This document shows, in pieces, positions 47,001-62,000 of a stretch of DNA of 64,000 bases. The stretch's first letter is position 1. The number at the start of each line of letters is the position of its first letter. Source of the stretch: Elephas maximus indicus (Eukaryota; Chordata; Mammalia; Proboscidea; Elephantidae); the NCBI RefSeq assembly GCF_024166365.1, contig NC_064841.1, positions 30,496,001 through 30,560,000 on the forward strand, read 5' to 3'. The notes beneath the pieces were generated by a model. That model ran no database searches and was not told the DNA's origin. It was given only the letters and a program-made list of their open reading frames with translations. Position numbers and translations under genes: made by a program.

Positions 47001-50000
47001 CTTTGCATTTTTATTCTGCTTTGTTATTGACTATACTAGAGCTGTTTTTCTCTTTCTCCTTCTGTCTTTTTCATACTCATTCTCCCTGTGGTCAGCTTAA
47101 CTATTAAAACTATGAAATATGCCTTTAAACGACGTGGCATTCTTTAATAAACTTTTATTGAATGAAGGCACTTTTACAGACAGTGGATATATGAAGATGA
47201 TCTATGAAGATGATTCTTATCCTTAAAGAACTTAAGAGTTTAGCATTTAGAAGAAATAGAAATGTATGGAAGATAGAGTTAGGCAAAAAAGGAGTCAGTT
47301 CTCCTTTGGGATATGGGGATGCCTTGAAGTGCTTATTAGAGTAAATGACTTTTGAAGAGTTGTTCACAATATAGGTGAGTATAGGGTGGGCTATGGGAAG
47401 TGCGGAGGACTGTTCAGTCCAGTCAGGACCATTGTTACCCACGCTATTGAGGCCTGAGACATCGTGAGGTTGCGGATAACTTCACATGGCTAATGTGAAG
47501 GGTGTGTATGGAGTGGGAGGAGGGGATGCTAGAGAGGTAGTTAGGGAGGTTGAACTTTATCCTTTATGGGAGGTGTGGAAGAATTTTAAATGGAAAATTA
47601 GTAAAATCAGGGAAAGATTCTTTGAAAAGTAGGAAGACACAAGATTCCAGGCAGGGAGATCAATTTGCAGCTGTTAAAGTAATCTAGCTAGAAGTGCCAT
47701 GGTGACATTGTAACCAGACGCCGCTCAGGTTCTTGTCCAGTCTTATTAGCCGATTGAAATAAGACGGACACTGATTGCAACGGAAACAGAAAGTGGCAAG
47801 TTTATAGTCTGTGCGTACAAGGAGCGCGTGGGGTCTAGTAACCATAAGGCCACATGCTCCCTGACTAAGGGGGCTGGGGAACTTTTTGTTTCCAGTGGCT
47901 TCTGTGGTTCAGTTTGGTACGCGGAACTTTCCACCCTTAGCCCTCCCATGTCCATATTTGGGGGTCTGGATATTAAATCATCTTCTGTCGGATGTGTGTG
48001 TAGTGGGACCCCTCACTTCTGAAATGGAGCCGGGTGAAATTATGGACTGGGAAATACCGTTCCTTCCAGCGACAGTCGGGTCCAGGAGGGTCGGTTGAAG
48101 GATATGATTTCTTCAATCTGTGCATGCTTCAAGGTATAACTCGGGGTAGTTTAGTGGATGGAGCCACTGCCTGCTGCGACTTCTTGAAAAATGTTGCTCA
48201 AAAGAAGCTTGTGGTTAGCAAGACAAAGAAAGGGGGGAAGGGGTGTTGATTGGGGTTTTCAACATGGCTAAGCAGCCTGTTTCAGCGTGGGCCCAGACTC
48301 TCATCCTATGTGATTAGAAATCAAAACGGAAATGACGAGAATAAAGGATGTAGATACAGTAAGGCACATGACTGATTTTGAGTGTGTGGCAAAGGAGAGG
48401 GAAGAATCAAGGATGAGTCCCAGATAATTCTAAAATGGGATTTTAGAAGATGCCAGGATGATTTGTGAAATACGTAATAGGAGGAGGGCTGGTTTAGGAA
48501 GAATAATAATGATTTTGTTGTTTGAACACGAACATGTTGAGTTTGAGTTGGTAACAGACATCCAGAAAGATGTGTTCTATAGGTAGTTGGATCTGGAGTT
48601 CCAAATAAGGGTTTGTAGTCCAGGATTGAGAGTCATCAGGATTCAGTTGTTTGAAACCAGGGGAGTAGATGTGATAACCTAGGAATTTAAGAAAAAGGAA
48701 GGTGCTAGGACAGGGCTTGAGCATTTGGGGGTAGGCAGACAGACAGAGGAGCTGGTACAGAAAACTGAGAAGAGAATCCACTGCGTTCGTCAGTTAGCTC
48801 CTTGGAGACTGGTGACAGTGAGGTTTCCGTGGTGTAGTAGGAGTCAAAGGCAGATTGCAGAAGAATTCTTTATTAATTACGCTTATGCACTTGATTATTG
48901 ATTTAAATATATCATTAAATTAGGAAATATTTAAAAGATACAGATAAAGTTTAGAGAATTATATAACTCTGTATCCATTATTCAGTTTTTAAAAAAACTG
49001 TTCAGTTTTAAATAATTATAGACTCATAGGAAGTTGTAAAAATAGTACAGAGAGGTCTTGTGTAGCCTTCACTCAACCTCCTCCAATCACTCTTCAGTTT
49101 TAACTAATGTCTTGAGCTGGTTCTAATGTTAATGTCTTGGGAGGGATTATGGAATTTTGCAGGTAGCGTAAATTTGGATTTTGTGCCCTCACATGGCTCA
49201 AGCCTGGGGTTTTGATTTCTCATAGGGACCTCCCTTTCCCCCTCAACTGGGGAGGGGTGGACTGCTCTTCATTGTTGCTTCCCTGGGCTTAAGAGTGGAG
49301 CTTTCCAGCTACCCTTTAATGTATTGAACAGCCCTTTTGCATTATCAGGAAACCCTGGTGGCATAGTGGTTAAGTGCTACAGCTGCTAACCAAAGGGTCA
49401 GCAGTTTGAATCTGCCAGGCGCTCCTTGGAAACTCTATGGGGCAGTTCTACTCCGTCCTATAGGGTCGCTATGAGTCGGAATCGATTCGAGGGCACTGGG
49501 GTTTTTTTTTGTTGTTGTTGTTTGCATTATGTTGGCTCTAAATGGGGATTTCACTTCTGACTCTCCTCTGAAGTAGGCTCAGTAGCTCCCCAGGGGCCTT
49601 GGTGTTTGGGCTCTGAGTTTCTTCTTCCTTTCTGGCACCTAGGAATTTCTCTTTCCCTCCACCTTTTTGAGTTCAGGTGTATACCCTAATTTTTTATAAC
49701 AATCTAGCATTTGAGTGGGTTTGTGTACATGGATAGATTAGTCCTCCTCGTCTTTATCAGAAGTCTAATAACCTATTTCTTAGTTTTAGTCCTTTTTTTT
49801 CCACAAAAAGGATTTGAGATCAAATTACATTATTATCTCTTTAAAAATATTATTTATTTTTAAAGTGGGTAGTACGTGCATGTTCTAAGCAGTTGAAATG
49901 AAAAAGGGTATAGGTGTCTCCCTTTGCGCTGTCCCCACCCACCCGTTTCCCTCCCCACACAGCCAGTTACCAGTTTCTTGTGTCTCCTTCTAGAGAGAGA

Positions 50001-53000
50001 CTGTGCTTATAGAGAGGGACTATGTTTATTCTCTTAAGAGCAGAACTTTAGTATTCGTAATTTAATTTTATAACCAATATTCAGGATTTTTCCATCTGTT
50101 CGATAAGTCGCAGTTGTGTGTTTTTCTACTCTGAGAACTTTTGAGTTAGAACTTTAATTATATGTTACATGTATGTTTTTATATACGTCAGTAGATTATT
50201 TGTACTTTAATTTTTGTTCACTTCTCAGAAACTCCTCAAAATGTAAATGATTGATTAGAATGTTTTATTTATGTGGATTATTAAAAAAAATTGACTCTAC
50301 TCTTTGGAAGGTAGTGGAAATGACATTTTAAGAAAGACACTAGGAATTTTATTTAAACACATGTGGATATTCTTAACAAATGTCCTGATCACTAACCAGT
50401 GCATGCTATTGTTTGCATATGTGCAAATAATTGACCAAAGAAGTAAGAGGTCCATCAGAGATGAAGGTCTCTCTTTTGGTTCCTTAGCCATAGTTTATAT
50501 TCATTGATTGCCTAACTATAGCTTGGTGAAGTTCAGTGACATGGAAGCAAGAAATAGAAGCCTGTGACCTAATATTTTTTCTTCCTTAGATCAACCTGTC
50601 CACTTCTCCTACACCTGCTCAGTTAATAAGCCGTTCCCAGGCTTCCAGTTCTACCAGCGGCAGTATTACCCAACAGACTATGTTACTAGGGAGTACCTCC
50701 CCTACCCTAACGGCAAGCCAAGCTCAAATGTACCTCCGAGCTCAAATGGTAAGATATGAGCTACCAAATTTTTTCAGTGTTTAAGGACTTGAGAGAAATT
50801 AAAAAAATGTTTCTTGATTTGATGCAATAAGAGGCATTTAAAATATTTAATTAATGTTTAACAATTTTTTTTTTTTTTGTGCTCAACTCTTGTACATTTA
50901 TGTCCTGAAAAATTCTACCTTTAATTGGTAGGCCTTCTTGGCGTATCAAATATAGTTTGCAACATTGGGAGGCTATCAAAGATTCTTTAATATAGGAGTG
51001 ATTTTTTAAAATATCAAATTTCCTCAATTTCAAAACGCTTTTTTCCTACATTTTAACATCTCTGAAATTAGGATGCATTTTATAATTGATGGCATCTTAC
51101 GGTTGTAATTGGTGCTTATAAAAATAGTGGTGCATAAAATTATTGTATATCTTTTATATCTTATGTAAAATTTGTAAGATTTGATGAAATATAGTTAGAA
51201 ATATTAAAAATTTGGTTGTTAATTATACATTAGAATTTATACCCTGAGATCTTCTGAAATCAGAATTGAATATCCTGATAATTCACCAGATAATTCTTAG
51301 CTTTTATTTTCACCCACCTCAAATCTTCAAGCTTATTTATGTTCTCACTTTGAACTTTTATTAATCTAAAAATGTTAATTTGATTATTTGTATTTGAGTA
51401 CCTATTACATTTTCTAATTTAACTTATTAGCTTTTTTAAAGAATGTAGAAATTGGTTGGCATTTATGCGATGTGTTTACAAAGTTGGACAAAGTGCTGGC
51501 CCCGTTATGTGTTTATATTCTTTTTTGACCAGTGAACTGGATATACATCTGGACCCCAGCTGTCCGTCTAAAATTGCAAAGAAAGTTTCCAGTCATATTT
51601 CTAGCAAGAAACAGTGACATAACCCACGTTTTACTCACAGATTCCTGAATAGCTATTACCACATTTCTAGTCCTGCCCCATCCCCCGGAGATCTTATTTA
51701 ACTAATAATGTGCTTTTGAGTTAGGTCAAACCATTTGAAATGGTTGCTATTTGACTGTTTTTTCGGCTCTAAAACTGGCAGTTTCATTTCAAGCTAGATA
51801 GAATACCTTCCTTGTAAACTTTCAGGCTTAGTGCTTTTTGTGCTGAAAATTACCTCTTTGTGATAGTTATACTTTGTTGTTGAATTTTCTTAAATTTGGT
51901 AACTGAAAAACTGAAGTTTAAAAAGATCTCTTAATTGGTATTTTAATTTGAATAGCAGTCAGTTTTTTTGAGGAGCTGAATAAGCCTTGATACAATTTTG
52001 AGATAGAATATTTACAGATTCTTTGAAACAACTGCCATAATTAAGTTAAATAGATACTCTCTGTATTGTATTGCCTTAAACATTAATGGCATTCTGTTTC
52101 AATATTAAAAAAAAATTAAGAGATGGTGATGAGTAAATGAGTTGGCTTTGCTTTTTTTGACTTGAAGGTTGTTTTGTTGTTGAATTTGGATGTGCGGTGT
52201 TTATATTTAAAGTGAATATTTCTTTACAAGTAGTTTTAAAATCAAGAGTAACGTAGGTTTATCTTAAAGATCCTATGTAGTTGAGTGAAATACTGTCATG
52301 TAGTATGTGGCATAGTTATCCTTTGTGGTAAAGAGGGTTGAAAAGACTTTTTTGGTGTTTCTTTTCATGTTTCTCACTGAAACTTAATTGTGTCCAAGAA
52401 TAGTGACTGTAGTTGTCTATTTTAACTTTCCAACGAAGGAGCCCTGCCACAGTAGTTTTGAGCTGGGAAAAGTTTACGTATAATAGCTTATTTGGGGCAA
52501 AATTTGGTCTGAAGATACTATATCACCAAAACGTATTTTCTCTTTTGGGTGCTGATTTATTTCTCTACTCCTTAGAATCACAAGCTGTTTCAGAAATGTT
52601 TATGGTTTTTTTTTTTTGAGTTCTCTATATTATCAGAAACTTCTCTTTGTCCTGTATAAAATCTTTGCTTAGGAGACGATCCTAAACTGCATTGTCTTTC
52701 TGTCACAAATTTCAGTCTCTCTTGCCTGCTATACATTGTGTGTGGGACATGTTCTTTTGTCTTAGGGTATTTTTTTGGTTTTCTGTCTGTACAGCTGATT
52801 TTCACACCCGCTACCACTGTGGCTGCTGTACAGTCTGACATTCCTGTTGTCTCGTCGTCATCGTCATCTTCCTGTCAGTCTGCAGCTACTCAGGTGAGAT
52901 TGTCTAGCTTTATAATATGGAACTGGAGGTCTGGATCTTCAGGTTAAAGATAAACATGTACTTGGTTTCAGTGCTCTTTATCATGCATTCCAGATTGAAA

Positions 53001-56000
53001 TTTAATAAAACATTAGAACTTCAAGAAAGTGCTTTTTGTTTTATAGAAATGATAACGCCATTAGGCATAGGTAACCTAGGTTATTCGACATTACTAAAGG
53101 TTAATGTGAAGATTTGCTAATGATATTTATTGTTTAGTTTTATGGTAAAGCAGAATTATTTCTCTTATTATGTGAGATGTATTCTTTTGTGCAGATTTCT
53201 TTGTAAGTAGTTATACAATAACTATGTCAAGATGGATTTAAGTTCAAAAAATGAATTGGATAAATTTAAAGTTTTAAAAATTGAGTAGGATATTACTTTT
53301 TTGGTTCTATTGGAAAATGAACCTTAACTCCGTCCTCACACCGTTCACAAAAATAAACTAGAAGTAGAATGTAGACGTAAAGGTAAAAGCCAAAACTATA
53401 AAACTTCTAGAAGGAAACATAGAATATCTTGGTGACTTTACAGAAAGTAAAGATTTCTTACTTTTAGGGTAAATTGAAGGGTGTATTCTTAGTGTTTAGA
53501 ATATTATAGATACTCAGAATTTTTTTTTTTTTTGCAAAGGGCACTAAGAAGGCAGTATACGGTGCTGAAGAACATAGCATTAGGATGAATCAGAACTGGG
53601 TTCATATTCTGAATTCAGCAACAGTAATTGCCACCTGGTTGGTTTTGGACATGGCTGTAGTATAGCATAGTGTTTAAGAATATGGACTCTGGATCCAGAC
53701 TTCCTGTGTTTAGATACTTGCTCTGCCACTTACTATATATCCTTAACCTCTTGCCTCAGTTAACGATATAACTGGCATGTGGACAGGCCTCTATAAATGT
53801 TTTAACACTTATAAAATAGGAATAATTAATGCTTACTTCATAGGGTTGTTAGGAGCATTGAATGAATATATTAATAAATATAAAACAGAACAGAGTCTGA
53901 TACATCCAAAAACCCATTGCTGTCGAGTTGATTCTGGCTTATAGCAGCCCTATAGGGCAGAGTAGATGCCTCATAGAGCTTCCAAGGCTGTGAGCTTTAC
54001 AGCATCTTTCTTCTGCGGTGCTGCTGGTGGGTTCGAACCACGAGCCTTTCTGTTGGCAGCCGAGTGCTTTATCTACTGTGCCACTGTGACTTCTGTCTGA
54101 TACATACCCGTTGTCGTTGAGTCAATTCCAACTCATAGCGATCCTGTAGGCCAGAGTAGAATTGCCGCAAAGGGTTTCCAAGGAGCAGCTGGTGGATTTG
54201 AATTGCTGACCTTTTGGTTAGCAGCTGTAGTGCTTAACCACTATACCAGCAGGGTGCCATCTGATACATAAAAAAAAAAAAATGTTAGCTGTTACTGTTA
54301 TTACCCCTGTTAAGCCTCAGTTTCTTCACTGTAAATTGGAAGTAAAAGCTCCAAATTGTTATAAGGAATTATAAAATGCTTAGTACAGTGCCTGGCACAT
54401 AATAAGATATCACATGTTACTAATTACTGTTTTTGTTACACATTAGGTGAAGATGGATCACATATTCGGTTCTTAGTTTTCAAGTAGCTAATAGTGAAGA
54501 GAGAAACACAACCACTTAAAGGATTTATAGTTTCCAAGGTAAAACAAACCAGTTGCTTAGGAAAACACAACTATTTCTAGCACGTGCTCTCTAAAGCACA
54601 GTTTATCTTGTGGATTCTCATGGAGAAAGCATCTTACCCAGCCTTTAACAGCATCTTTACTGTGAGCATAATCAATTTATAAAAGTATCTCTTCAGGGTC
54701 CAGTTGGTGTGATCCAGGAATGTGGCTCCATGATGAGCTGCCTGCCTTCATTCAAGGGTGGACTTTTGAGGAACTAGGGGAATAGATTGCTCTTTAGGAA
54801 CTTCTCTGTGATGGTGGTTTTTCTTTGCCGTGCTTTGGAAATGTCAGTGAATGAGGCTTGTGGTGGTACGTGATGCTGACACCTTGTGAACTCCAGTGGG
54901 AACTTTTCTCAAGTTCAAGACTGTTAGTTTTGAAAAATTTCTGCTCCACTTTGTTGGTCAGTTTAAAAAAAAATTTAATTTGTTTATGATCAGAAATACC
55001 AAATTTGAAGTTTTATTTTAGTAATCTTTAAGTTACTGACATCATCATCTTATAAGTTGCTTTTTCTTCAGTATTGAAAATTTTTTATAGCATCCTGTCA
55101 AAAAACAAGAAATATGGAATATCCTACCCTTATTTACTATTTTAAATTCCATCTCTTTGCCCACCCTGCAAAAAAAACCTGATTTTCAGAAAGATACAGG
55201 AAAAAAAGTGTACGTTCATAGAAGAGTAAGAAATCTTAACAAAGCTAGCTAACAGGTGATGTTAGAATTGAGGAAAAAGCAGTTCTCTGGAGTTGGAAGC
55301 TGGAAACTGAGCTCTGCTGCCGTCAGTGTCACAGTAGCCCCCCTGCAGAGGAGGGTGCCCCCCCCACAGAGGAGGGTGCCCCCCTGCAGAGGAGGGTGTC
55401 CCCCCCCGCAGAGGAGGGTGTCCCCCCCGCAGAGGAGGGTGCCGTGACAGTGCACACTGTCTTAGTTAGTTTGAAGTGAAATAATCGATGTGAGAGTGTT
55501 TTGGTGGAGGAACCACTAGAAAAATGTAAGGTGCAAAATTAGCAAAAATACCTCATGCAGTCGGAAAGTTCTCATAATGTCATTATAGGGAAGATTCAGA
55601 TGTACCAGCAGATGAAAGTTGGGCATTAAAAACCCAAAAACCAAACCCGTTTCCTTTGAGTCGATTCCGACTCATAAAAAAAATAATTCCTCATAGTGAC
55701 CCTGTAAGTCAGAGTAGAATTGCCCATTGCCCCATAGGGTTTCCAAAGAGTGGCTGGTAAATTCGAACTGCCGACATTTTGATTAGCAGCCGATCGCTTA
55801 ATCCACTGTATCTCCAAAGGCAGGATGAGTTCTCTCTCCTCAAAAGTAAAATTCTGTCAAGGAAATCTGAATACTGGTATGTAGTCCTTCTAGTAATGGC
55901 TAAATTAACTTTGTTAATTTTGTTGACATGTTTGAAATTTATTGTAAATATTTAAGCCAAAATAACCGCAGATATTATAGTCATATTTTAAATTTTATAT

Positions 56001-59000
56001 ATAAGTAATATGTAATGTATTTTATTATACAACATATAGTATATACACGTGTAAGTGTACACACACAAACACGTTTTCTTTAGAATTCCAGAAAATAATA
56101 GAAAAACTATTGTGTTAAATCCTCATTTACTATGAATATACTTTTCATTTGAAGAAAATTGTTCAGGATTTCAAGTTTTTCAAACATTATTCAATCTCTG
56201 ATTATCATTATTATGTGGTCCAGTTTATAGATCATTTGTGTCCAATGTTAAATTTTATGCTGTCTTTCCTTTGCTTCCTGGGAGATTTTTATGTGCCTCT
56301 ACCAGATACGTTAAGATTTGTTTGGTAGATGTGGTAAACAGAGGTAAATGTTGAATGGGGTATTTTAATGTTAGCTTAAGAAAATCATAAATAGAATTAA
56401 ATATCTACAAAAAAAAAAAAAAAAAGCCATGTAATACATAATCCAGAATCAGATATAGGAGAATTTCACAGACTTGTGTGGCTTCTGTTATGTCTGCAGC
56501 ACTTGAGTGCGGGGAGTACAGAAATGAATGTCAGAAATGAGAGCCTGCCAGCTGGAGACTCAGTGTTAACAGACATATATTAGCAATTCTAAAGGAAGCT
56601 AGACATTTGTCAATGCTCTAGGCCAATGTGATCCAAATTCTGTGGGAAAAGCCATTTAGAGGGGAGGGAGAAATTATTTTTAGCCAGGGACTTTGGGAAA
56701 GTTTCTTAGGGGATGAGTGAGATTTTGACTAGGAATGGGTTAAGGGCTTCAGCAGAGAGCTTTGAGGAAGAATGGCATTTTAGGTAGGCGGGGCTTGAGC
56801 AAGGGCACCAGTGAGGGAGGTGCAAGGTTATGTGAGTAATACGGTTTGGCTAGAATATAAGAATTGTCGACTAGAGTAGTAGAAAATGGGGCTGAGAGTG
56901 GTTTGGACCTAGGTCATGGAGGGCTTCGAGTGGCAGTATGGCAATTCTGCATTTCGTTATATTTTATTTTTGTGTTAATTTGCCTTGAAACATTGTTTGA
57001 GTAGTCCATTATGTTTACATTGCCGTGAAGTACTTGAGAAAAATCAGAGCAGACAGTCCCTGTGGTTTCACTTAGAAAATTCTTTTCAGTAGTTTAAGAA
57101 AAAAAAAAAATTAAAGGTATTAATACCTTGACTGACCTGAAGTGGACGTTTATTTAATAGTACCTGCTATTGGCTGAGAGAATACTGGGAAAGAGGAGGT
57201 GTAGTCTTTGAGCATCAGAGTAATGATGTAGAGACAGAACACACATGAAACTGAAGAACATTTACAAAGCAGCTGTATGATTTGCTTTATTACCTTAGAA
57301 TCTTGTTTACCTCAGTTTCCTGCCAGGGGTCAGTGCTAGCAAAAATGTATTTGATGCATTCATACCAAAAAACCCAAACCCATTGCCATTGAGTCGATTC
57401 CAACTCATAATGACACTACAGGACTGATTAGAACTGCCTCATAGGGTTTCCAAGGCTGTGAATCTGTATGGAAGCAGACTGTCACATCTTTCTCCAGCTG
57501 AGCAGCTGGTGGGTTTGAACCACCAGCCTTTCAGTTAGCAACCAAGTGCTTTAACTACTGCACCATCAGGGCTCCTTTGCATTCATTCCAGACAGACAAA
57601 AAGTTAAGCAGTTATTGGAGAAACATTTTTGCTGCTTAGAAATGTTATAAATCTCAGGTGAGGGTAACTGGGGTGGTCCTTGCCATGATCCAGACTGCCA
57701 GTATTATAGCTCCAGGTACGGACAGAAGGGACCATCACAAATACCCATTTCAGGACCATGCATAATCTTTGCAGTTCATGAGATTTAGTCCTCAAAAGGC
57801 AAGTGAGTGTTTAATACAAAATCAACAAAATTTAATGAAAAAAAAAAAAAGTTTATCAAAAGTACTTTTCATAATTCTAATCACAATGGAGTAGGTGATT
57901 TGATTAATTGGTTAAGTTTCTTTACTTGCAAGATTAGCATCCCTTTATAATTTCTACAGTTAGAGCTGTTAACATTAAAATGTAGTATGCTCAGAGTAAT
58001 TGCCTCATGTTTGTAGTTCATTTGCAACACATGCACACACACCTGTTTTCCTTTAGCTCTTTGGATTCTTTCTCTTAATGTCTTTGTAAAAAATTTCCAC
58101 TTTTTATTTAAGATGTGGCAACTTATAATAACAATTCCCCTTTTCTTCAGGGTTAATCATTTGTTTCAAGTGCTTGGAGCTTTATGTATGAAAAGTGGGA
58201 TATAAATGTGTTGCCATAGTTATAATGGCAATGATTACCACATTGTTTAAAACCACCTGTTTTCATCCTGATTTTCTGTTATGTGGTTCTTAGGTTCAGA
58301 ATTTAACATTACGCAGCCAGAAGTTGGGTGTATTATCTAGCTCACAGAATGGTCCACCGAAAAGCCTTGGTCAAACTCAGTCACTGACAATTTGCCATAA
58401 CAAAACAACTGTGACCAGTTCTAAAATCAGCCAACGAGATCCTTCTCCAGAAAGTAATAAGAAAGGAGAGAGTTCAAGTCTGGAGTCACGAAGCACAGCT
58501 GTCACCCGAACATCAAGTATTCACCAATTAATAGCACCAGGTGGGATAAAACTTTTATTGAAAATGGTTACATTATTAATTTTCTTAGCAGGCAGAGAAA
58601 AACAAAGGATGTGTATTACTTGAATAAAAATAATACTTTTCAAAGTTTAAAATGTGAATTTTATGAATTCAAAAAGGACATTTCAGTATTGTCACTTAAA
58701 AAAATTAGAAAAGCCCAATAACTAAAACAAATTATAACAGTAAAATAGACATTTTTGGAAATTGGCATTTGATTAACATCTTCGTTATGTAGTGGTCTCA
58801 CTTTTTTAAGAGCTAACAGTGTACCTTATCATATCACTAAATCGTTTTAGCTTTAAACGAAAGATTTGCCTGTAGTTTTAGTGGAATGAAATTAAAAGCT
58901 TATAAAAAAAGCAAGCGTATATTTCAAATCAGTGGGGAGGAATTTGTCTCTTTTCAAAAATAAGGGTTATGCATAATTATTTTCCTTACCGTGTTTTTTT

Positions 59001-62000
59001 CCCCTTTCTCTGATTTCATCTCTGAGAGGAAGAAGTCGGGGAATTAACCTAAGTTTTTTTTCATTCATTCTCAGTAAGCTTTGAATTCCACCTGTGTTCC
59101 CTTTCACAGTCTACCGAGAACCTTCACTCATGGTTCTCATGCCGAAAATGTTAGAGCCATCCAGAGTGAGCTTCCTTACCATCTCAACTCTTCATCTCAG
59201 AATTTCCCAGTGTTGAGCTTTCTTCACTTCTCGTAAAATAAAGGATTATCTGTTTTCTTCTGTAACGTCAGCACCATTTGCTTGTATCATTGGTCACATC
59301 TTCATTTATCTGCTCCTGACCTTCTCCAGTAGTCACAGGGTTTGTCTCTCTCATGCTAGATGCTTTCCTTTACTTCTCAAGCATACTTAGGTCTCCCCTA
59401 TTCTTAATATATCTGCATAGCTTTTTATACTCAATCTTTACTGAGAGTGTGTATATGTGTGAGATGCACTTGGCTAGACATCTCACTTACATTTAAAAAA
59501 TCCTCCTTTGAGACAACAGCAACATCATCAGGTAAGCATCTTCCTTATGTCCTTTTGTAACTCTGCTTTACTTTTTAAAAAGATTTATTTTACGTTACGG
59601 AAGTCTGCCTTCCTCCACGTAAACTGATTTCTCTTTTCATGCTTCCTCTATGTGCTAATATTGCCTGTACACTCTGCATTGTCCAATCTCAAAATCTTGG
59701 AGTTGTCTGATTCCCCTAGTTAAATTCTCCTATCATTCTGAATTTCTTTAACATTTTGATGCTCCCTTGTGGTACTTTTTCTTTTATCGATCCTAGCTCT
59801 AGGGAATAAAGCTCCTTGAGGGTAGGATAATAATATTGAGCACTTATGTGTCAGGCACTATTTTAGCACTTTATATTTCTTAACTCATTGAATGCTTTTT
59901 CAGAGTCACCTTTTCATCTTCGCATTCTGATAGCACTTAGTTGTGCCTTATATCTACTTACATAAAATTTGTTGTTGTTGTTAGGTGCCATTGAGTCGAT
60001 TCCAACTCATAGGAACCCTGTGTACAACAGAACGAAACACAGCCCAGTCCTGCACCATCCTCAAAATTGTTGCTGTGTTTGAGCCCATTGTTGCAGCCAC
60101 CGTGTCTGTCCATCTCGTTGAGGGTCATCCTCTTTTTTGCTGACCCTCTACTTTACGTGAGAGTAAATATTTGTTGGATTAATAGTTCAGGATCCATTTT
60201 TCCATTTGGTTTTAGAAATTACAGCACGATTTTTCCTGTTCACGCTCAGTATTACTCTGCTGATTGTTAAATCTGAATCCTAGGTAAGTGTAGGCTTTGT
60301 TATGATGCATACATTAGCAAATCCGCTCGTGAATCGATAGGCTTGAATTCTTTTGTATAAACCTCTGTGTGTCAGACTCTGCTTTCTATGGCTTGGTAAC
60401 TGGGTTTTTGCACTGCACTGTCCAGAGTATTCTCAGCCTCAGACCAGCTTCTAGCCAGTGTTGACAGAAAGAGTCACTGTGGAGCAGCACGAACCACTGT
60501 ACTTGGAATGACTGCTCAGGGGACAATTTCTAGTGATTCCTATAGTTTTGATAGATGATAATGAAGGGCAGGTTAATTTCCTTCCTAAGACAATGGTACC
60601 TTCAGAGAAAGCTGGAAACTGTTTCAGGGTTAGTTCAGACAAGGAGATCTGCTTTCAGATTCGCAGTATCCCTGAACTCTCAATACCTGCTTCCAAGTTG
60701 CAATGTATTCTTCCCCCTTTCACTGATAGTGTGATAATAGCCTTATAGTTTGCCTTGTTCTGATGGCCAATATTTTTTGTAGGTGTGGAGGAGACCAGTG
60801 AGCCAAAAACCATCAAAGAATCTCCTGCATTGAGGGACAATTGCAATTCCAAAATTAGATTTTAGACATATTAACCAACCTCAGTATTACACGGTGTCAG
60901 AAATAAAACCAGGGAACATTTATTCCTGAACTTCGTAAACCGTTGCAGCTACCAAACTTAAACATTCTGTTTAAGCAGCACGCTGCAGTTATTCAGAGCA
61001 ATTTGTATCTTCTGGTGAGGCAACAGCTGTATTTTTCGCCCTTTTACTTTTTCTGCTGTCATTGAGTGGAAGTTAATGGGAAGCTGTTTTTGAGAGATTC
61101 TAGAATTGGTAATTTGTCCTTTTCTCTGATTAAAAACATGCCTGTTCCTAAAGATCATTTTCAAACATAAAAAAATCTACTTGTATTCCAAGGCAGTATA
61201 GCCTGATGATTATAATGAAAACGGTTATTGTTTCCTTATATGTTATTTCTAGGGGGCTAAAAGCATTTAGTTTTTCTTCATCATTTCTCTCTGAAGGTGG
61301 AGTTCGCACTTGATAGTTAATAATTCTATTTTTAATACATCAATTAAAGGGAAACTTTAGCCAAAAGTCTGGAAATTATGATGAACTCTACTAGTACTGA
61401 AGTTCTTTTTTTTATAGCAGTTTTTAGAGCTTTTTATGCTGTCAGTTTACTTGGAAAATACATATACCAGTACTGTTTTTTGTAGACATTATTTCAGTGT
61501 GTAGTGAAAAGGGCCCTAGACTCAGTTAGGATTGTGGGTTCTTTGAGACCCAGCTCTGCCCTTTTATAACCAGGTGATTTCAGGCAAGCCACTTAGCTAC
61601 TTAGAATTTTTTCACCTGTAATATATATTTTTTTAATATGTTGGATTAGTGTAGTATCCTGTGTACCTGATAGATTGTTGTAATGATTGAACAAAATAAT
61701 ATATATTGTTGTAAACAATAACAAGTTATACATATGTGAGAGATGGTGCTAATCATTAATTCTCCTAATATAAGGCCACTCTTAAGTATTTATTAAAATT
61801 AGAAAAATTAGCAACCATGCTATGATTCTCCAGAGTACTATGGCTTTTCTTGTACAGAAGTATTTTTCAAATATCCTCGTAATTATTCTGTAATGTATGT
61901 GTTAGTTGATTTCTGATGCGAGAAACATTTAATTTAGGTGAAAGGATGGACTTAATCTATCAATTACATAAAAAGATTCCTTATTTGCTAGAGCACAAAA

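Noticed and set aside
55336-55443. CRISPR-like array
   Set aside because: Units are tandem without distinct spacers and the genome is mammalian.
55256-55455. Plus- and minus-strand frames of Pro/Gln/Arg or Gly/Leu/Cys repeats
   Set aside because: Translations of the 21-base minisatellite.
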